Positions 1 through 7,282 of a DNA stretch of 64,000 nt are shown here, piece by piece. Within the stretch, counting starts at the first letter, position 1, and each line of letters starts with the position of its first letter. The position numbers were made by a program, and so were the translations under genes. Source of the DNA: Chloroflexota bacterium (GTDB lineage Bacteria; Chloroflexota; Dehalococcoidia; JACQUA01). The stretch is taken from contig JACQUA010000222.1 in the NCBI GenBank assembly GCA_016210565.1, positions 1-64,000 on the forward strand, in the 5' to 3' direction. The notes below the pieces were generated by a model. That model saw only the letters and a list, made by a program, of their open reading frames with translations, had not been told where the DNA came from and ran no database searches.

Positions 1-677
1 AGGATTTCGCCGCGGGCATCCACCGTAATCTTCTTGTTGAGGTCGCCGGTGGCCACGGCGGTGGTCACGGTGGCGATGTTTCTCACCTGGGAGGTGAGGT
101 TGGCGGCCATGGAGTTGACGTTGTCCGTAAGGTCCTTCCAGGTGCCGGAGACGCCCCGGACGGCGGCCTGGCCGCCGAGCTTGCCGTCGGTGCCGACCTC
201 GCGGGCGACGCGGGTCACCTCGGAGGCGAAGGCGTTGAGCTGGTCCACCATGGAGTTGACGGTGTTGGCATATTCCCGGAACACACCTTGAAGGGGGCGT
301 CCTTCGACTTCAAGGGGCACGGACAGGGTAAGGTCGCCTTTTCCGACGGCGCCGACGACATTGGCCATTTCGCTGGCCGGTCGTACCAGGTCGCCCACCA
401 GGCCGTTTATGGACTCTTCGATGCCCCGCCAGGCCCCTCTCGTATCACCCAGAGCTGCCCGGCGCGAGGTCTTACCCTCCTGGCCAACCTCCTTGCCGAC
501 AAGGAGTAGTTCTTGCGACAGACGCTGGTTCATCTCGACAATGCCATTAAAGGTGTCGGCCACCTTGCCGGCGATACCGGTCCAATGCAGGGGCAGGCGC
601 GTGGCAAAATCTCCATTCTTAACCGCAACCAGAGAGTTGAGAAGAACGGTCGTGTTGACTCGATCTCGCCCAAACAT
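1..677 (-). CDS. Multi-HAMP sensor protein, N-terminal part (runs off the window)
   Basis: The reading frame starts at an ATG preceded by GGAGG (8-nt spacing) and stays open to the window edge, giving 225 residues of a longer protein. The visible part is a run of HAMP-type units: blocks of the form 'VNxM...[16 protein letters not shown]' and 'GDLxxKI' recur about every 90 residues, as in group III (Nik1-type) hybrid histidine kinases and some chemoreceptor-like regulators. No membrane segment is visible, so a cytosolic sensor is likely. Poly-HAMP stacks transmit conformational signals to a C-terminal kinase or methyl-accepting domain, which lies outside this window. The family is well supported; the output domain is unknown. 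Confidence 0.85.
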   Translation of the reverse strand, partial: MFGRDRVNTTVLLNSLVAVKNGDFATRLPLHWTGIAGKVADTFNGIVEMNQRLSQELLLVGKEVGQEGKTSRRAALGDTRGAWRGIEESINGLVGDLVRPASEMANVVGAVGKGDLTLSVPLEVEGRPLQGVFREYANTVNSMVDQLNAFASEVTRVAREVGTDGKLGGQAAVRGVSGTWKDLTDNVNSMAANLTSQVRNIATVTTAVATGDLNKKITVDARGEI

Positions 678-1040
678 AGATAATACCTCCAGATTCTTTG
701 TTCAGTAAATTGGCTTCGGTAGTCGCACCCGTTACGGGTGCGCCCCTCCCTCGCTCCGCCTTGCGGAGCGACTACGTTGCGGTCGCCGCCCGGCCCCAGC
801 CATGCCAATCCGTGGTTTTGGTTTCGACTATTATGGGATGGTGCGCAACGTCCGAATCAGGTTCGGCTGGTGACGGCTTCCTTCTTCGTTCCTCCCGATA
901 TTCGCCCGAAGCGGGCATAACAAACGCGTAAAACACTTGCACCAAATTTTATATATAGCACAAGACCGCCCAAAGAATAAATAGCAAAAGTGGGAAAAAG
1001 ATAACAAATTTATGACATTTTTGTGGCAACGCCCAATCCT
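678..1040. other. Gene-free stretch with a palindromic repeat and AT-rich DNA
   Basis: No convincing gene. A composite palindromic element lies at 719-775: two hairpins (719-742 and 752-775) enclosed by the inverted ends GTAGTCGC/GCGACTAC. It belongs to the GTAG-ended repeat families scattered through the window. From about 935 to 1020 the DNA becomes AT-rich, between the convergent 3' end of the radical SAM gene and the start region of the HAMP gene. Confidence 0.6.
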
Positions 1041-2417
1041 TCAATCGGTTCTTGCCAGTTGTTTCAGCCGCCGCACGTCTTCCCAGGTGAACCCCTCGCT
1101 GAGGCAGGGCATCGCCGAGTTGTTGTGGGTCAAAGGTTCGTTCTGCAGGTCGTAGCGCGAGCAACGGACCGCCTCCGGCCAGAGGGGAGTCCCGGGGATA
1201 GGGGAATACTCCGACAGATAGGGGTTCACGCCACAGCCTTTGACTGCCGCAATGGCGGCGGCTACGGCGGCGGGCTCCTGACCGGGCAGTCCCATGAGGA
1301 GATAGGCGACCAACTGGTCGTTCCTGAATCCCGCCTCGTTTAAGTAGCGCACGGCCGTGGTGAATTCATCCAGGTCCGTTTTGCTGTCCCACCGGGGGCC
1401 GGTCGCGGTTTCCAGACCGAGACGGATTGCCTGGAAACCGGTCTGCCGCATCAGGGCGGCCAGCCGGGGGTTGACATAACGGGCATGGAGGCCGTTGGGC
1501 GTGTGGAAACGCAGTTCGGTCCCGGACCTGAGGACCCCTTCGAGGATGGGTATGATATGCCTTTCGGCGTCAAGAAGCAGGGCGTCGTCGTAAAAGGCAA
1601 AGTCCTTCACGCCGTACATTCTATGCCAGAAGAGGATTTCCTCAACCACGTTCTCCGGCTTCCTCCGGGCGAAGTCCGGTTGAAGCAGAGGGCTGGCGCA
1701 ATAGGAGCAGCGGAAGGGGCAGCCGCGGGAGGTGAGCAGGCAGACATAGTCAATGCGGCGCAGCAGGTCGAAGGCCGGGTATGGCAGGTCGTCCGGGAAG
1801 GGTTCCCGCCTTCGCGGGAATGACGGGGCGTGGTGGGGCGGCGATGGGGTTGATGGTCTTGCGCCGGTCGCCTCTTCCAGAACGCAGAAGATTCGCTGTT
1901 CGCCCGGCCCGGGGACGACGAAGTCGGCGCCGCTGTTGGCCCGGGCGTGGCTGGTGCAGAGGGTGGCGTAGATTCCGCCCAGGACGACGGGCACGCCCGG
2001 CCATGTTTGTTTGGAGAGCCTGATAGCCTCGAAGACGCCGGTGTACCAGTAAGTCATTCCCGAAGTGACCAGAATGGCAGACGGTCTTTCGATGCCGGTG
2101 AGCGCCTCCAGGAACAAGCGCTCGCTGAGGCCGTGACGGTAGTAGTAACGGGGGATATCCTTGAAACAGGAAGGTTTGGGTATCTTGCGGCGATAGAACT
2201 TGCCGGTGCCGAACTCTCGCCTGGCGGCGGGCATCAGGCCGGGTTCGCTCTTGATGCCAGGATAGTGGGTGTCCAGGCAGTCAATGAATTTGACCTCGTA
2301 ACCGCCCTGCCTCAGGAGGCCGGCCAGATAGAGCAATCCCAGCGGTTTGGCCCAGAAATCAAACGAGGTGAAATCGTCAATCCAGGGATTGATGAGGAGC
2401 AACAGCGGTCCGTTCAC
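1041..2417 (-). CDS. B12-binding-type radical SAM protein
   Basis: 458 residues from a GTG start. The N-terminal ~150 residues resemble the cobalamin-binding half of this family (start 'LLLINPW..DF', then 'PLGLLYLAGLL'). The radical SAM cluster motif CxxxCxxC is seen as 'RGCPFRCSYC' near residue 230, which would bind a [4Fe-4S] cluster that cleaves S-adenosylmethionine. The substrate is unknown; relatives include methyltransferases and tailoring enzymes. The GTG is chosen because an extended -10 box (TGC-TACAAT) ends exactly 6 nt before it, implying a leaderless mRNA; a longer upstream frame is open but would run back through the promoter. Residues around 199-206 (SFPRRREP) are the translation of a palindromic repeat inserted in frame, just before the radical SAM core. 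Confidence 0.85.
   Translation of the reverse strand: MNGPLLLLINPWIDDFTSFDFWAKPLGLLYLAGLLRQGGYEVKFIDCLDTHYPGIKSEPGLMPAARREFGTGKFYRRKIPKPSCFKDIPRYYYRHGLSERLFLEALTGIERPSAILVTSGMTYWYTGVFEAIRLSKQTWPGVPVVLGGIYATLCTSHARANSGADFVVPGPGEQRIFCVLEEATGARPSTPSPPHHAPSFPRRREPFPDDLPYPAFDLLRRIDYVCLLTSRGCPFRCSYCASPLLQPDFARRKPENVVEEILFWHRMYGVKDFAFYDDALLLDAERHIIPILEGVLRSGTELRFHTPNGLHARYVNPRLAALMRQTGFQAIRLGLETATGPRWDSKTDLDEFTTAVRYLNEAGFRNDQLVAYLLMGLPGQEPAAVAAAIAAVKGCGVNPYLSEYSPIPGTPLWPEAVRCSRYDLQNEPLTHNNSAMPCLSEGFTWEDVRRLKQLARTD
1800..1826. repeat. dRS3-like palindrome inside a coding sequence
   Basis: The core TTCCCGC-CTTC-GCGGGAA (1803-1820) is followed by tgacgg. The same element occurs in intergenic DNA at 9001-9026. 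Its translations (SFPRRRE., VIPAKAG., SREGGN) are typical signatures of this dispersed repeat. Here it lies in frame in the radical SAM gene. Confidence 0.85.
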
Positions 2418-2423
2418 CAGCAG

Positions 2424-2432
2424 ATTGTAGCA
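2424..2432 (-). promoter_or_regulatory. Extended -10 promoter of the radical SAM gene
   Basis: On the minus strand the sequence reads TGC-TACAAT, then 6 nt, then the GTG start. No good -35 is visible; the TG extension probably compensates. Transcription would begin at or next to the start codon. Confidence 0.6.
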
Positions 2433-2582
2433 CACGGGAGATTGCAGATTGCAGTACCGCAGGCCACCGTGCCTGCGAATGCTGGATTTCGGCCAGGTCA
2501 ACATCCTGTCGGCGACCATGGGACCTGGTACTGTTCCCCAGGGCAAGGCTGCGCCCGGGAGGTCGCCGGGACTGGTCTCAAA

Positions 2583-2611
2583 TTGACCCGCCTGCGCCGC
2601 TCTGCTATCAT
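2583..2611 (+). promoter_or_regulatory. Promoter upstream of the HAD hydrolase
   Basis: TTGACC - 17 nt - TATCAT with an extended TGC before the -10 box. It lies about 90 nt upstream of the chosen ATG. The leader contains a run of AACTCAATG-like quasi repeats that translate to Asn/Ser/Met-rich sequence. Confidence 0.65.
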
Positions 2612-2708
2612 GGCATCAGATTCGAGGCGGGCGTATCCGGGGAACTCGAACTCAATGAACTCAATGAACGCAATGAACTCAAAGAACTCAAAGAACCTTA
2701 CAAACCTT

Positions 2709-3350
2709 ATGAACCCCCATGTCAGAGCTATCATCTTTGACGGCAGCGGCACCCTCCTGAACGACATCGAGGCGGTCTGGAGGGCCAATTCCGCGGCTTA
2801 CGAGTCGTTTGGCGTCGAGGCCTGCCGCACCCTTGAGGAGTTCAGGGAGAGATTCCGCCTGCCGATCACGGCATTTCACCTGGCCAACGGGGTGCCGGCC
2901 GACGTGGTCAAAGCCGTTGATGCCAAATTCCGGAAGGTCTACCCGGACTTTGCCCGATGTGTCGGCCTGTTCCCGGAGGTCATGGAAGTCCTCGGTGAGC
3001 TGAAACGCAAGGGTGTCCAGCTCGGGATAGCTTCCAATATTCCCTCCGGGTTCCTGAAGGAACACCTGGCGACGTTCGAAATCGGCGGGTTCTTCGATGT
3101 GGTCACCGGCCAGGAAGATTGCGACGAGCAAAAACCCTCGCCGAAGCCTATCCTGGTGACCGTGAGCAGGATGGGCGCCAGGCCCGAACAGGCGATGTAC
3201 GTGGGCGACATGGAGGAGGACATTATTGCCGGGAAAAAGGCTGGTGCTCTCACCGCGGCGGTAGTGCGAAGGGAGAGCTACCATCCGCGATGGCGGCTCG
3301 AGCGGCAGAAACCGGACCGGCTGATCACGAGCCTGAAAGAGCTGCTATGA
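2709..3350 (+). CDS. HAD-superfamily hydrolase
   Basis: 213 residues. HAD motifs are present in order: motif I 'FDGSGTL' near residue 10, a helical cap, motif II 'GIASN' near residue 105, a conserved Lys region 'KPSPKP', and motif IV 'GDMEEDI'. This is the layout of phosphoglycolate-phosphatase-like (subfamily IA) enzymes, which hydrolyse phosphate esters through an aspartyl phosphate. The second Asp of motif I (DxD), the usual acid/base of phosphatases, is Ser here. The enzyme may therefore act on another bond, as haloacid dehalogenases and phosphonatases do, or be impaired. The frame is open far upstream, but the promoter at 2583-2611 excludes that region; the ATG at 2709 starts the family homology. 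Confidence 0.8.
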   Translation: MNPHVRAIIFDGSGTLLNDIEAVWRANSAAYESFGVEACRTLEEFRERFRLPITAFHLANGVPADVVKAVDAKFRKVYPDFARCVGLFPEVMEVLGELKRKGVQLGIASNIPSGFLKEHLATFEIGGFFDVVTGQEDCDEQKPSPKPILVTVSRMGARPEQAMYVGDMEEDIIAGKKAGALTAAVVRRESYHPRWRLERQKPDRLITSLKELL

Positions 3351-3700
3351 TGATGGCAGATTCCAGATTGCAGATTACAGACTGCAGATTGTAGATTCGG
3401 AAGATTCGAAGATTCCCCGCCCCGCAAGGCTAAAGCCATGGGCTACGCCCCGCCCGGCGGCATGCATAATCCGGGATTACAGATTGCAGATTGCAGACGA
3501 CGGTTCGCCGCAGGCAATTGATCTCTTGATAGTTCGTGCATAAAACGGGATAATATGACCATCCGAAACAGCGAAGCCTCACCCCACTCGAAGAAGGCGA
3601 ATGGGTTCAGGTCTTGCCCCCTCAATAGAGGATTCCTGAACCGTTTGGAACTTCCCCCCGATCCGGGGGGTATTTGGAATTTCCGGCTTGTCCGGGTTAG
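3351..3700. repeat. Intergenic quasi-tandem repeats and a GC-rich repeat copy
   Basis: No gene seen. It holds degenerate GCAGATT units (about 3356-3400 and 3476-3498) and a GC-rich element starting ccccgccccgcaagg (about 3415-3470). A second copy of that element lies at about 5085-5150, sharing 'catgggctac' and 'ggcatgc'. Near the next gene there is 'ccccccgatccggggggt', a short perfect palindrome. Confidence 0.65.
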
Positions 3701-3976
3701 GTGACTCAGATGGAACAGCCGTTAGAGGTCGCAAGAATGTCCCGCCGGGGACAAATAAGAATACCGCAGCAACTGAGAGATAAGATGAACCTCGGGGAAG
3801 GGGCCAGGTTTGCCATTGTGGGCGTCGAAGACACTATTATCCTCAAGAAGCTTGAACCGCCGAAGTGGGAAGAATTCGACAGGGCGATAAGCAGCCTGAG
3901 AGCTTACGGTGAGAAGAAAGGCATCGGAGAGAGAAGAGTGGGCAAGGCTGTGCGCGACCTGAGGAAACGTGCCTGA
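3701..3976 (+). CDS. SpoVT/AbrB-type antitoxin
   Basis: 91 residues from GTG, or 88 from the in-frame ATG at 3710. The N-terminal half carries the swapped-hairpin AbrB signature ('SRRGQIRIPQQLRDKM', then 'EGARFAIVGVEDTIIL'); the C-terminal half is a basic helical tail likely to grip the toxin. Such proteins neutralise a PIN ribonuclease and repress their own operon by DNA binding. The PIN gene follows with an 8-nt overlap, so the pair is translationally coupled. TTGGAA at 3674 may be a -35 box, but the matching -10 (TTAGGT) is weak. Confidence 0.85.
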   Translation: MTQMEQPLEVARMSRRGQIRIPQQLRDKMNLGEGARFAIVGVEDTIILKKLEPPKWEEFDRAISSLRAYGEKKGIGERRVGKAVRDLRKRA

Positions 3977-4415
3977 GGTGTATGGGATGGTACCGGACAC
4001 CAATGTGCTGGTGTCCGGCGTCATAGCGCCCCGCGGCAACCCCGCGTTCCCCCTGGACTGCTGGAGAAATGGAGAAGTTCAGCTAATTACATCTTTCGAG
4101 ATACTGCGCGAATTTGAACGAGTGATGCAGGAGAAGCTCCGCGCCCCGCGAGAAGAAGTGGAAATAGTCAAAGCGTTCCTGGTGTGGAAGGGCAGGGTAG
4201 TCGAACCGAAACAAAGGTTCACCGTCGTGCAAGATGACCCCTCGGACAACAAATTCCTCGAGGCGGCTGTCGAGGGGAATGCTGATTTCATAGTGTCTGG
4301 CGACAAACACTTGAAATCGCTGAAGAATTTCAAGGAAATCCAGATTGTTTCGCCTGCTGAAATGGCTGCCATTCTGAGGGGCTATGTCGAGGGAGATAAT
4401 CATGGGGGCGTATGA
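3969..4415 (+). CDS. PIN-domain toxin (putative toxin-antitoxin ribonuclease)
   Basis: 148 residues from GTG; ATG at 3987 is a credible alternative with GAGG 8 nt upstream. It shows the acidic PIN pattern: 'PDTNVLVSG' at the N-terminus, a central Glu ('ILREFERV'), and 'DDPSDNKFLEAA' plus 'ADFIVSGDKHL' toward the C-terminus. These residues bind Mg2+ for RNA cleavage. The length and 'SGDKHLKSL' ending match the PIN_3 group of toxin components. It overlaps the AbrB-type antitoxin upstream, which supports a type II toxin-antitoxin module. The stop codon lies within the stem of a terminator hairpin. Confidence 0.85.
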   Translation: MPEVYGMVPDTNVLVSGVIAPRGNPAFPLDCWRNGEVQLITSFEILREFERVMQEKLRAPREEVEIVKAFLVWKGRVVEPKQRFTVVQDDPSDNKFLEAAVEGNADFIVSGDKHLKSLKNFKEIQIVSPAEMAAILRGYVEGDNHGGV

Positions 4416-4444
4416 TGGCAGGCTATCGTACACGCCCCCCTTTT
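4404..4444 (+). terminator. Rho-independent terminator of the AbrB/PIN operon
   Basis: GGGGGCGT (4404-4411) pairs with ACGCCCCC (4432-4439). The stem continues inward as GTATGAT/ATCGTAC with one wobble, and TTTT follows at 4441. The toxin stop codon (4413-4415) lies within the hairpin. Confidence 0.85.
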
Positions 4445-4599
4445 CGATTTTGTCTCTTGCCCCCTGAGGTCTTTTGGACCGTCCCATTCACTGTCACCCG
4501 GTCCTCATGAGGTAATATCTTTGCAACAGTTCACCGGGGAGAGCAATCGCGTAATAGGCACACGGTCGGCTACCGCCTATCGACTGGCGGCTGGGAAAG

Positions 4600-4608
4600 T
4601 GCTAGACT
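4600..4608 (+). promoter_or_regulatory. Extended -10 promoter of the phasin-like locus
   Basis: TGC-TAGACT matches the extended -10 form seen elsewhere in the window. It lies about 35 nt upstream of the ATG at 4644. The -35 (TCGACT at 17 nt) is poor. Confidence 0.45.
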
Positions 4609-4643
4609 TACAGGCACGGCGAATTCCCGCGGGCTGACACGAA

Positions 4644-4748
4644 ATGACTGAAGCGAGCGCGATAGATAAGATCATCGAAGACTGGCAGGCGAAGGTCGCT
4701 GCCGACATAGAACGCTGGGAAAAAATCAGAAACAAGGAGGTTCTCTTT
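4644..4748 (+). pseudogene. N-terminal fragment of a small helical (phasin-like) protein
   Basis: The frame beginning 'MTEASAIDKIIEDWQ' reads as an amphipathic helix up to 'IRNKEV', then loses coding character although no stop follows until 4922. Removing one T from the TTT at 4746-4748 would join it to the next frame ('..NKEVLLETRELMERTQ..') and give one continuous helical protein of about 132 residues. It is therefore read as the first part of a gene broken by a 1-nt insertion, or separated from its second part by a frameshift. Confidence 0.5.
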
Positions 4749-5043
4749 GGAGACCAGGGAACTCATGGAAAGGACACAGGCCCTGAACATGTTCTGGGAC
4801 AGGGAGGTGAAGAAGATCTTAACCCTGAAACCATCGGCGGTGGTGTCGAAAGAGGAGGTCGTAAGCCTGCAGGAGGCCCTCGGAGCCGCAAGGGGCGGGG
4901 TGAGCCAACTGGACATCAATGAGCTGTGGCGGAGCTGGACGGAGAACTATTCGGAACTGGTCAAACTTTCGACCAAAGCCACCAAAGACTATTCGGCCAG
5001 AGAGCTTGAGCAAATCTACGGGATCTCTCAGTCTATCAAATGA
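4747..5043 (+). CDS. Small helical protein, possibly phasin-like; 3' part of a frameshifted gene
   Basis: 98 residues from a TTG start that has a perfect AGGAGG 6 nt upstream, so this part may still be translated alone. The sequence is nearly all helical, with regularly placed Trp/Phe/Tyr ('NMFWDREVKKIL', 'LWRSWTENYSELVKL'), a style seen in polyhydroxyalkanoate granule-associated phasins and PhaE-like proteins. That assignment is tentative. The upstream fragment in another frame supplies a matching N-terminal helix, so the ancestral gene was probably 4644-5043. No neighbouring gene hints at polyester metabolism. Confidence 0.55.
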   Translation: METRELMERTQALNMFWDREVKKILTLKPSAVVSKEEVVSLQEALGAARGGVSQLDINELWRSWTENYSELVKLSTKATKDYSARELEQIYGISQSIK

Positions 5044-5153
5044 ACCCGCATTGTGCATCGGCTATCTGGCGGCTTCACCCTTCCCCGCCCCGCAAGCTTC
5101 CGATCCAGTCGGGAGCATGGGCTACCCCCGCCGGGTGGCATGCCTGATGCAGG

Positions 5154-5459
5154 ATGAACAACCGGCAGCACCTCCAGGCCACGAAACTATTGCTGGGCCT
5201 GGAGCCTCACCGCGCTCTGCATGCTTTTATGGACGAATACTCCCGTGAGCTGATCGGCGCCCACCAGATCCTGCGACATAATAGCAAGACCCTGGAATTT
5301 GCCAGGGAGCTGTACGGGGAAGAGGGAGAACTGGAAGCTGCTCTCCATATTGCCTGTGACATGCGGGTGGTAACGGTGGATGACATTCAATGGGCCAAAA
5401 CGCTGCGCAAGGGCCAAGGCCGGCGAGATAGTTCCTCAACCACGGAAAAGACGAAATGA
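5154..5459 (+). CDS. Hypothetical protein, about 100 residues
   Basis: Not recognised. The protein is mostly helical ('EYSRELIGAHQILRHNSK', 'LEAALHIACDM') and ends in a Ser/Thr/Lys-rich tail that runs into repeat-like DNA (cacggaaaagacgaaatgacacg), so the true C-terminus may be shorter. It lies directly after a GC-rich repeat copy and on the same strand as the phasin-like locus. Codon use looks protein-like, but there is no strong ribosome-binding site. Confidence 0.45.
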   Translation: MNNRQHLQATKLLLGLEPHRALHAFMDEYSRELIGAHQILRHNSKTLEFARELYGEEGELEAALHIACDMRVVTVDDIQWAKTLRKGQGRRDSSSTTEKTK

Positions 5460-5919
5460 CACGAAAAGGGAGCCGAGAGTCTTGAGTCCCGCCCGCCGCG
5501 CGGGTTTTCTTAGTGCCCGTTGTATCTTTGTGTGATGCCGTTCTTCATCACTTAGTGCCGTCGTAGCAAATTAGCGAAATCTTTTATTGCCTGGCCTGAT
5601 TCGCCTGTCCGGCACACTGTCACCCCGGCTGCCCGGTGCCCCCCGCACCCTTCCTCGCTGAGTTGATTGCTCCGACCCACTTGTCCACGCTCGGCGGGCG
5701 CCAGGCTGAAATGGGCTCTTTGTGAGGGTTGCCAGCCGGCAGCGACCCGTGATTGCGAGACCCGATTCCTCAGGGGACTCAGCGGGACGAAACAGTTCGC
5801 TCCGCTCTGCGAGAGTTCGCAAGGCGGACCGGCAAACCGGTCAAGCAGTCTAAGCAGCCGACATTCATTGGCGGGGGCACGTGCAACGTGCCCGTACGGG
5901 GGCGGGGAATCTGTAATCT
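5460..5919. other. Gene-free stretch
   Basis: No convincing gene on either strand. It contains repeat-derived pieces, including a 'gcgggggcacgtgcaacgtgcccgtacggg' palindrome near 5870-5900 and TCTGTAATCTTCAA quasi-tandem units at 5911-5940, which reach into the 3' end of the next gene. Confidence 0.55.
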
Positions 5920-7002
5920 TCAATCTGTAATCTTCAATCCGTGGAGGCGCCGGAGGGCCTGGAGCCTTTCGGGTTCGCCGATTCTGGCGCGGCGGACGGC
6001 CCGCCCCAGCAGTTCGATGCTCGTGTCGTAGGTCTTCCTGTCTACCGGGTAGGGATGGCCGTCCTTGCCCCCGTGGGCGAAGCTGAAGCGGGCGGGGTCG
6101 CGGAAGCTGGGGGCGACGCCGTAGACCAGCTCGGATATTAGACTCAGGGCGCGGACGGTCTTCGGACCCACCCCCTCGAGACCCAGCAACTGCTCGAAGT
6201 TGGCCGGGCTTTGCTCGTGCGTGCGGAGGATGATCTTGCTCAGCCTGTCCGGATTGATGTCATCGGCTGTCACCTGGTGGCGCGGGGGTAATTCCAGGGT
6301 CTTCAATTTCTTCAGATTGGCAAGCAGCTTCTCCGGCTTTTCCAGCACCACGATATCGGTGACGGTCTGCCTGGCGGGCCCGCTTTCCTGTGCAACCATG
6401 TTGAGGGCTTTTCCGGTGGCCTCCGAGCAGATGGCGGAATGGGGTTCGCAGACGAAGTCAGCCACCTGCTCGCCCAGCCAGTGGTAGCGCCGCGCGTAGC
6501 GGGTATCTTCGTTCATTCCCTGCTGGACGACGGCCCACGAGCCTCCGGCGGTGAAGAGAAAGACGTGGTGGTAAAGCTGGTAGCCGTCCTGCAGGGCGGT
6601 GTTGTCCACCTTGGCCGCCATCCGGCTGGCGTAGACCAGGGTCGCGGGGTCGACGGAAAGGGAGGACTCGAATCCGCTTATTTCAGCGGGCGTCTGCCGT
6701 GAGGTGCGCCCTTTGCCGCCGGCCACGAAAAGGCCGGTCTGCCTTTCCAACCCCTTCATGGATTCTTTGAGGGCGCCACAGACTGTGGTGGTGACCCCGC
6801 TCGAATGCCAGTCGAAACCGAGGACGCAGCCGAAGGCCTGGAACCAGAAGGGGTCGGACATCCGGCGGAGCATCTCCCCGGGGCTGTAATCGGTCAGAAT
6901 GGCCAGGGTTACCTCGCGGGCCAGCTTCACCATGCGCTGGAAGAGCCACGGCGGCGCTTTGCCGTAGTGAAGGGGGAGATTGGCGATGCCGGTCCTGGCC
7001 AT
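5920..7002 (-). CDS. DUF763 family protein
   Basis: 360 residues starting 'MARTGIANLPLHYGKAP', the typical opening of DUF763, a family common in archaea and sporadic in bacteria. A helix-hairpin-helix-like segment 'GLEGVGPKTVRALSLI' lies near residue 275, followed by 'DPARFSFAHGGKDGHPYPV'. This suggests nucleic-acid contact, though no function is established. ATG 7002 is chosen because upstream in-frame sequence is translated repeat. The last residues (LHGLKITD) run into the intergenic repeat. No Shine-Dalgarno is visible. Confidence 0.85.
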   Translation of the reverse strand: MARTGIANLPLHYGKAPPWLFQRMVKLAREVTLAILTDYSPGEMLRRMSDPFWFQAFGCVLGFDWHSSGVTTTVCGALKESMKGLERQTGLFVAGGKGRTSRQTPAEISGFESSLSVDPATLVYASRMAAKVDNTALQDGYQLYHHVFLFTAGGSWAVVQQGMNEDTRYARRYHWLGEQVADFVCEPHSAICSEATGKALNMVAQESGPARQTVTDIVVLEKPEKLLANLKKLKTLELPPRHQVTADDINPDRLSKIILRTHEQSPANFEQLLGLEGVGPKTVRALSLISELVYGVAPSFRDPARFSFAHGGKDGHPYPVDRKTYDTSIELLGRAVRRARIGEPERLQALRRLHGLKITD

Positions 7003-7282
7003 GATGAATGACGAAGCTTGTCTCCGCGCAGGCGGGGATACGAATGACGAATGACCAATCAACGATGAATGACGATCCCCGACTGGATCGGGGACGAATG
7101 ACGAATGAATGGCGAGTTAATCAATGATGCGTGGCTGGCGCACCACGGAGCATGAAAACGGCCCGCAGCGGCACGCTGCCGCGTGCCACCATCCTACGTT
7201 GCCTGGGCTCCCGGCTTGGCAGCAAGGCCATCGCTCACAGGCACGGAGGCCTGTGCTACCGGTTTCTGCAATCTGTAATCGA
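7003..7282. repeat. Intergenic repeats: GAATGACGA quasi-tandem units and palindromes
   Basis: Multiple near-copies of (GA)ATGACGAATG lie at 7003-7115, broken by a palindrome 'gatccccgactggatcggggac'. They are followed by hairpins of the cggcacgctgccgcgtgcc and cacaggcacggaggcctgtg types. No gene. Confidence 0.65.

Noticed and set aside
1947-2708. N-terminal extension of the HAD hydrolase frame
   Set aside because: It runs antisense through the radical SAM gene and across two promoters; HAD homology begins at 2709.
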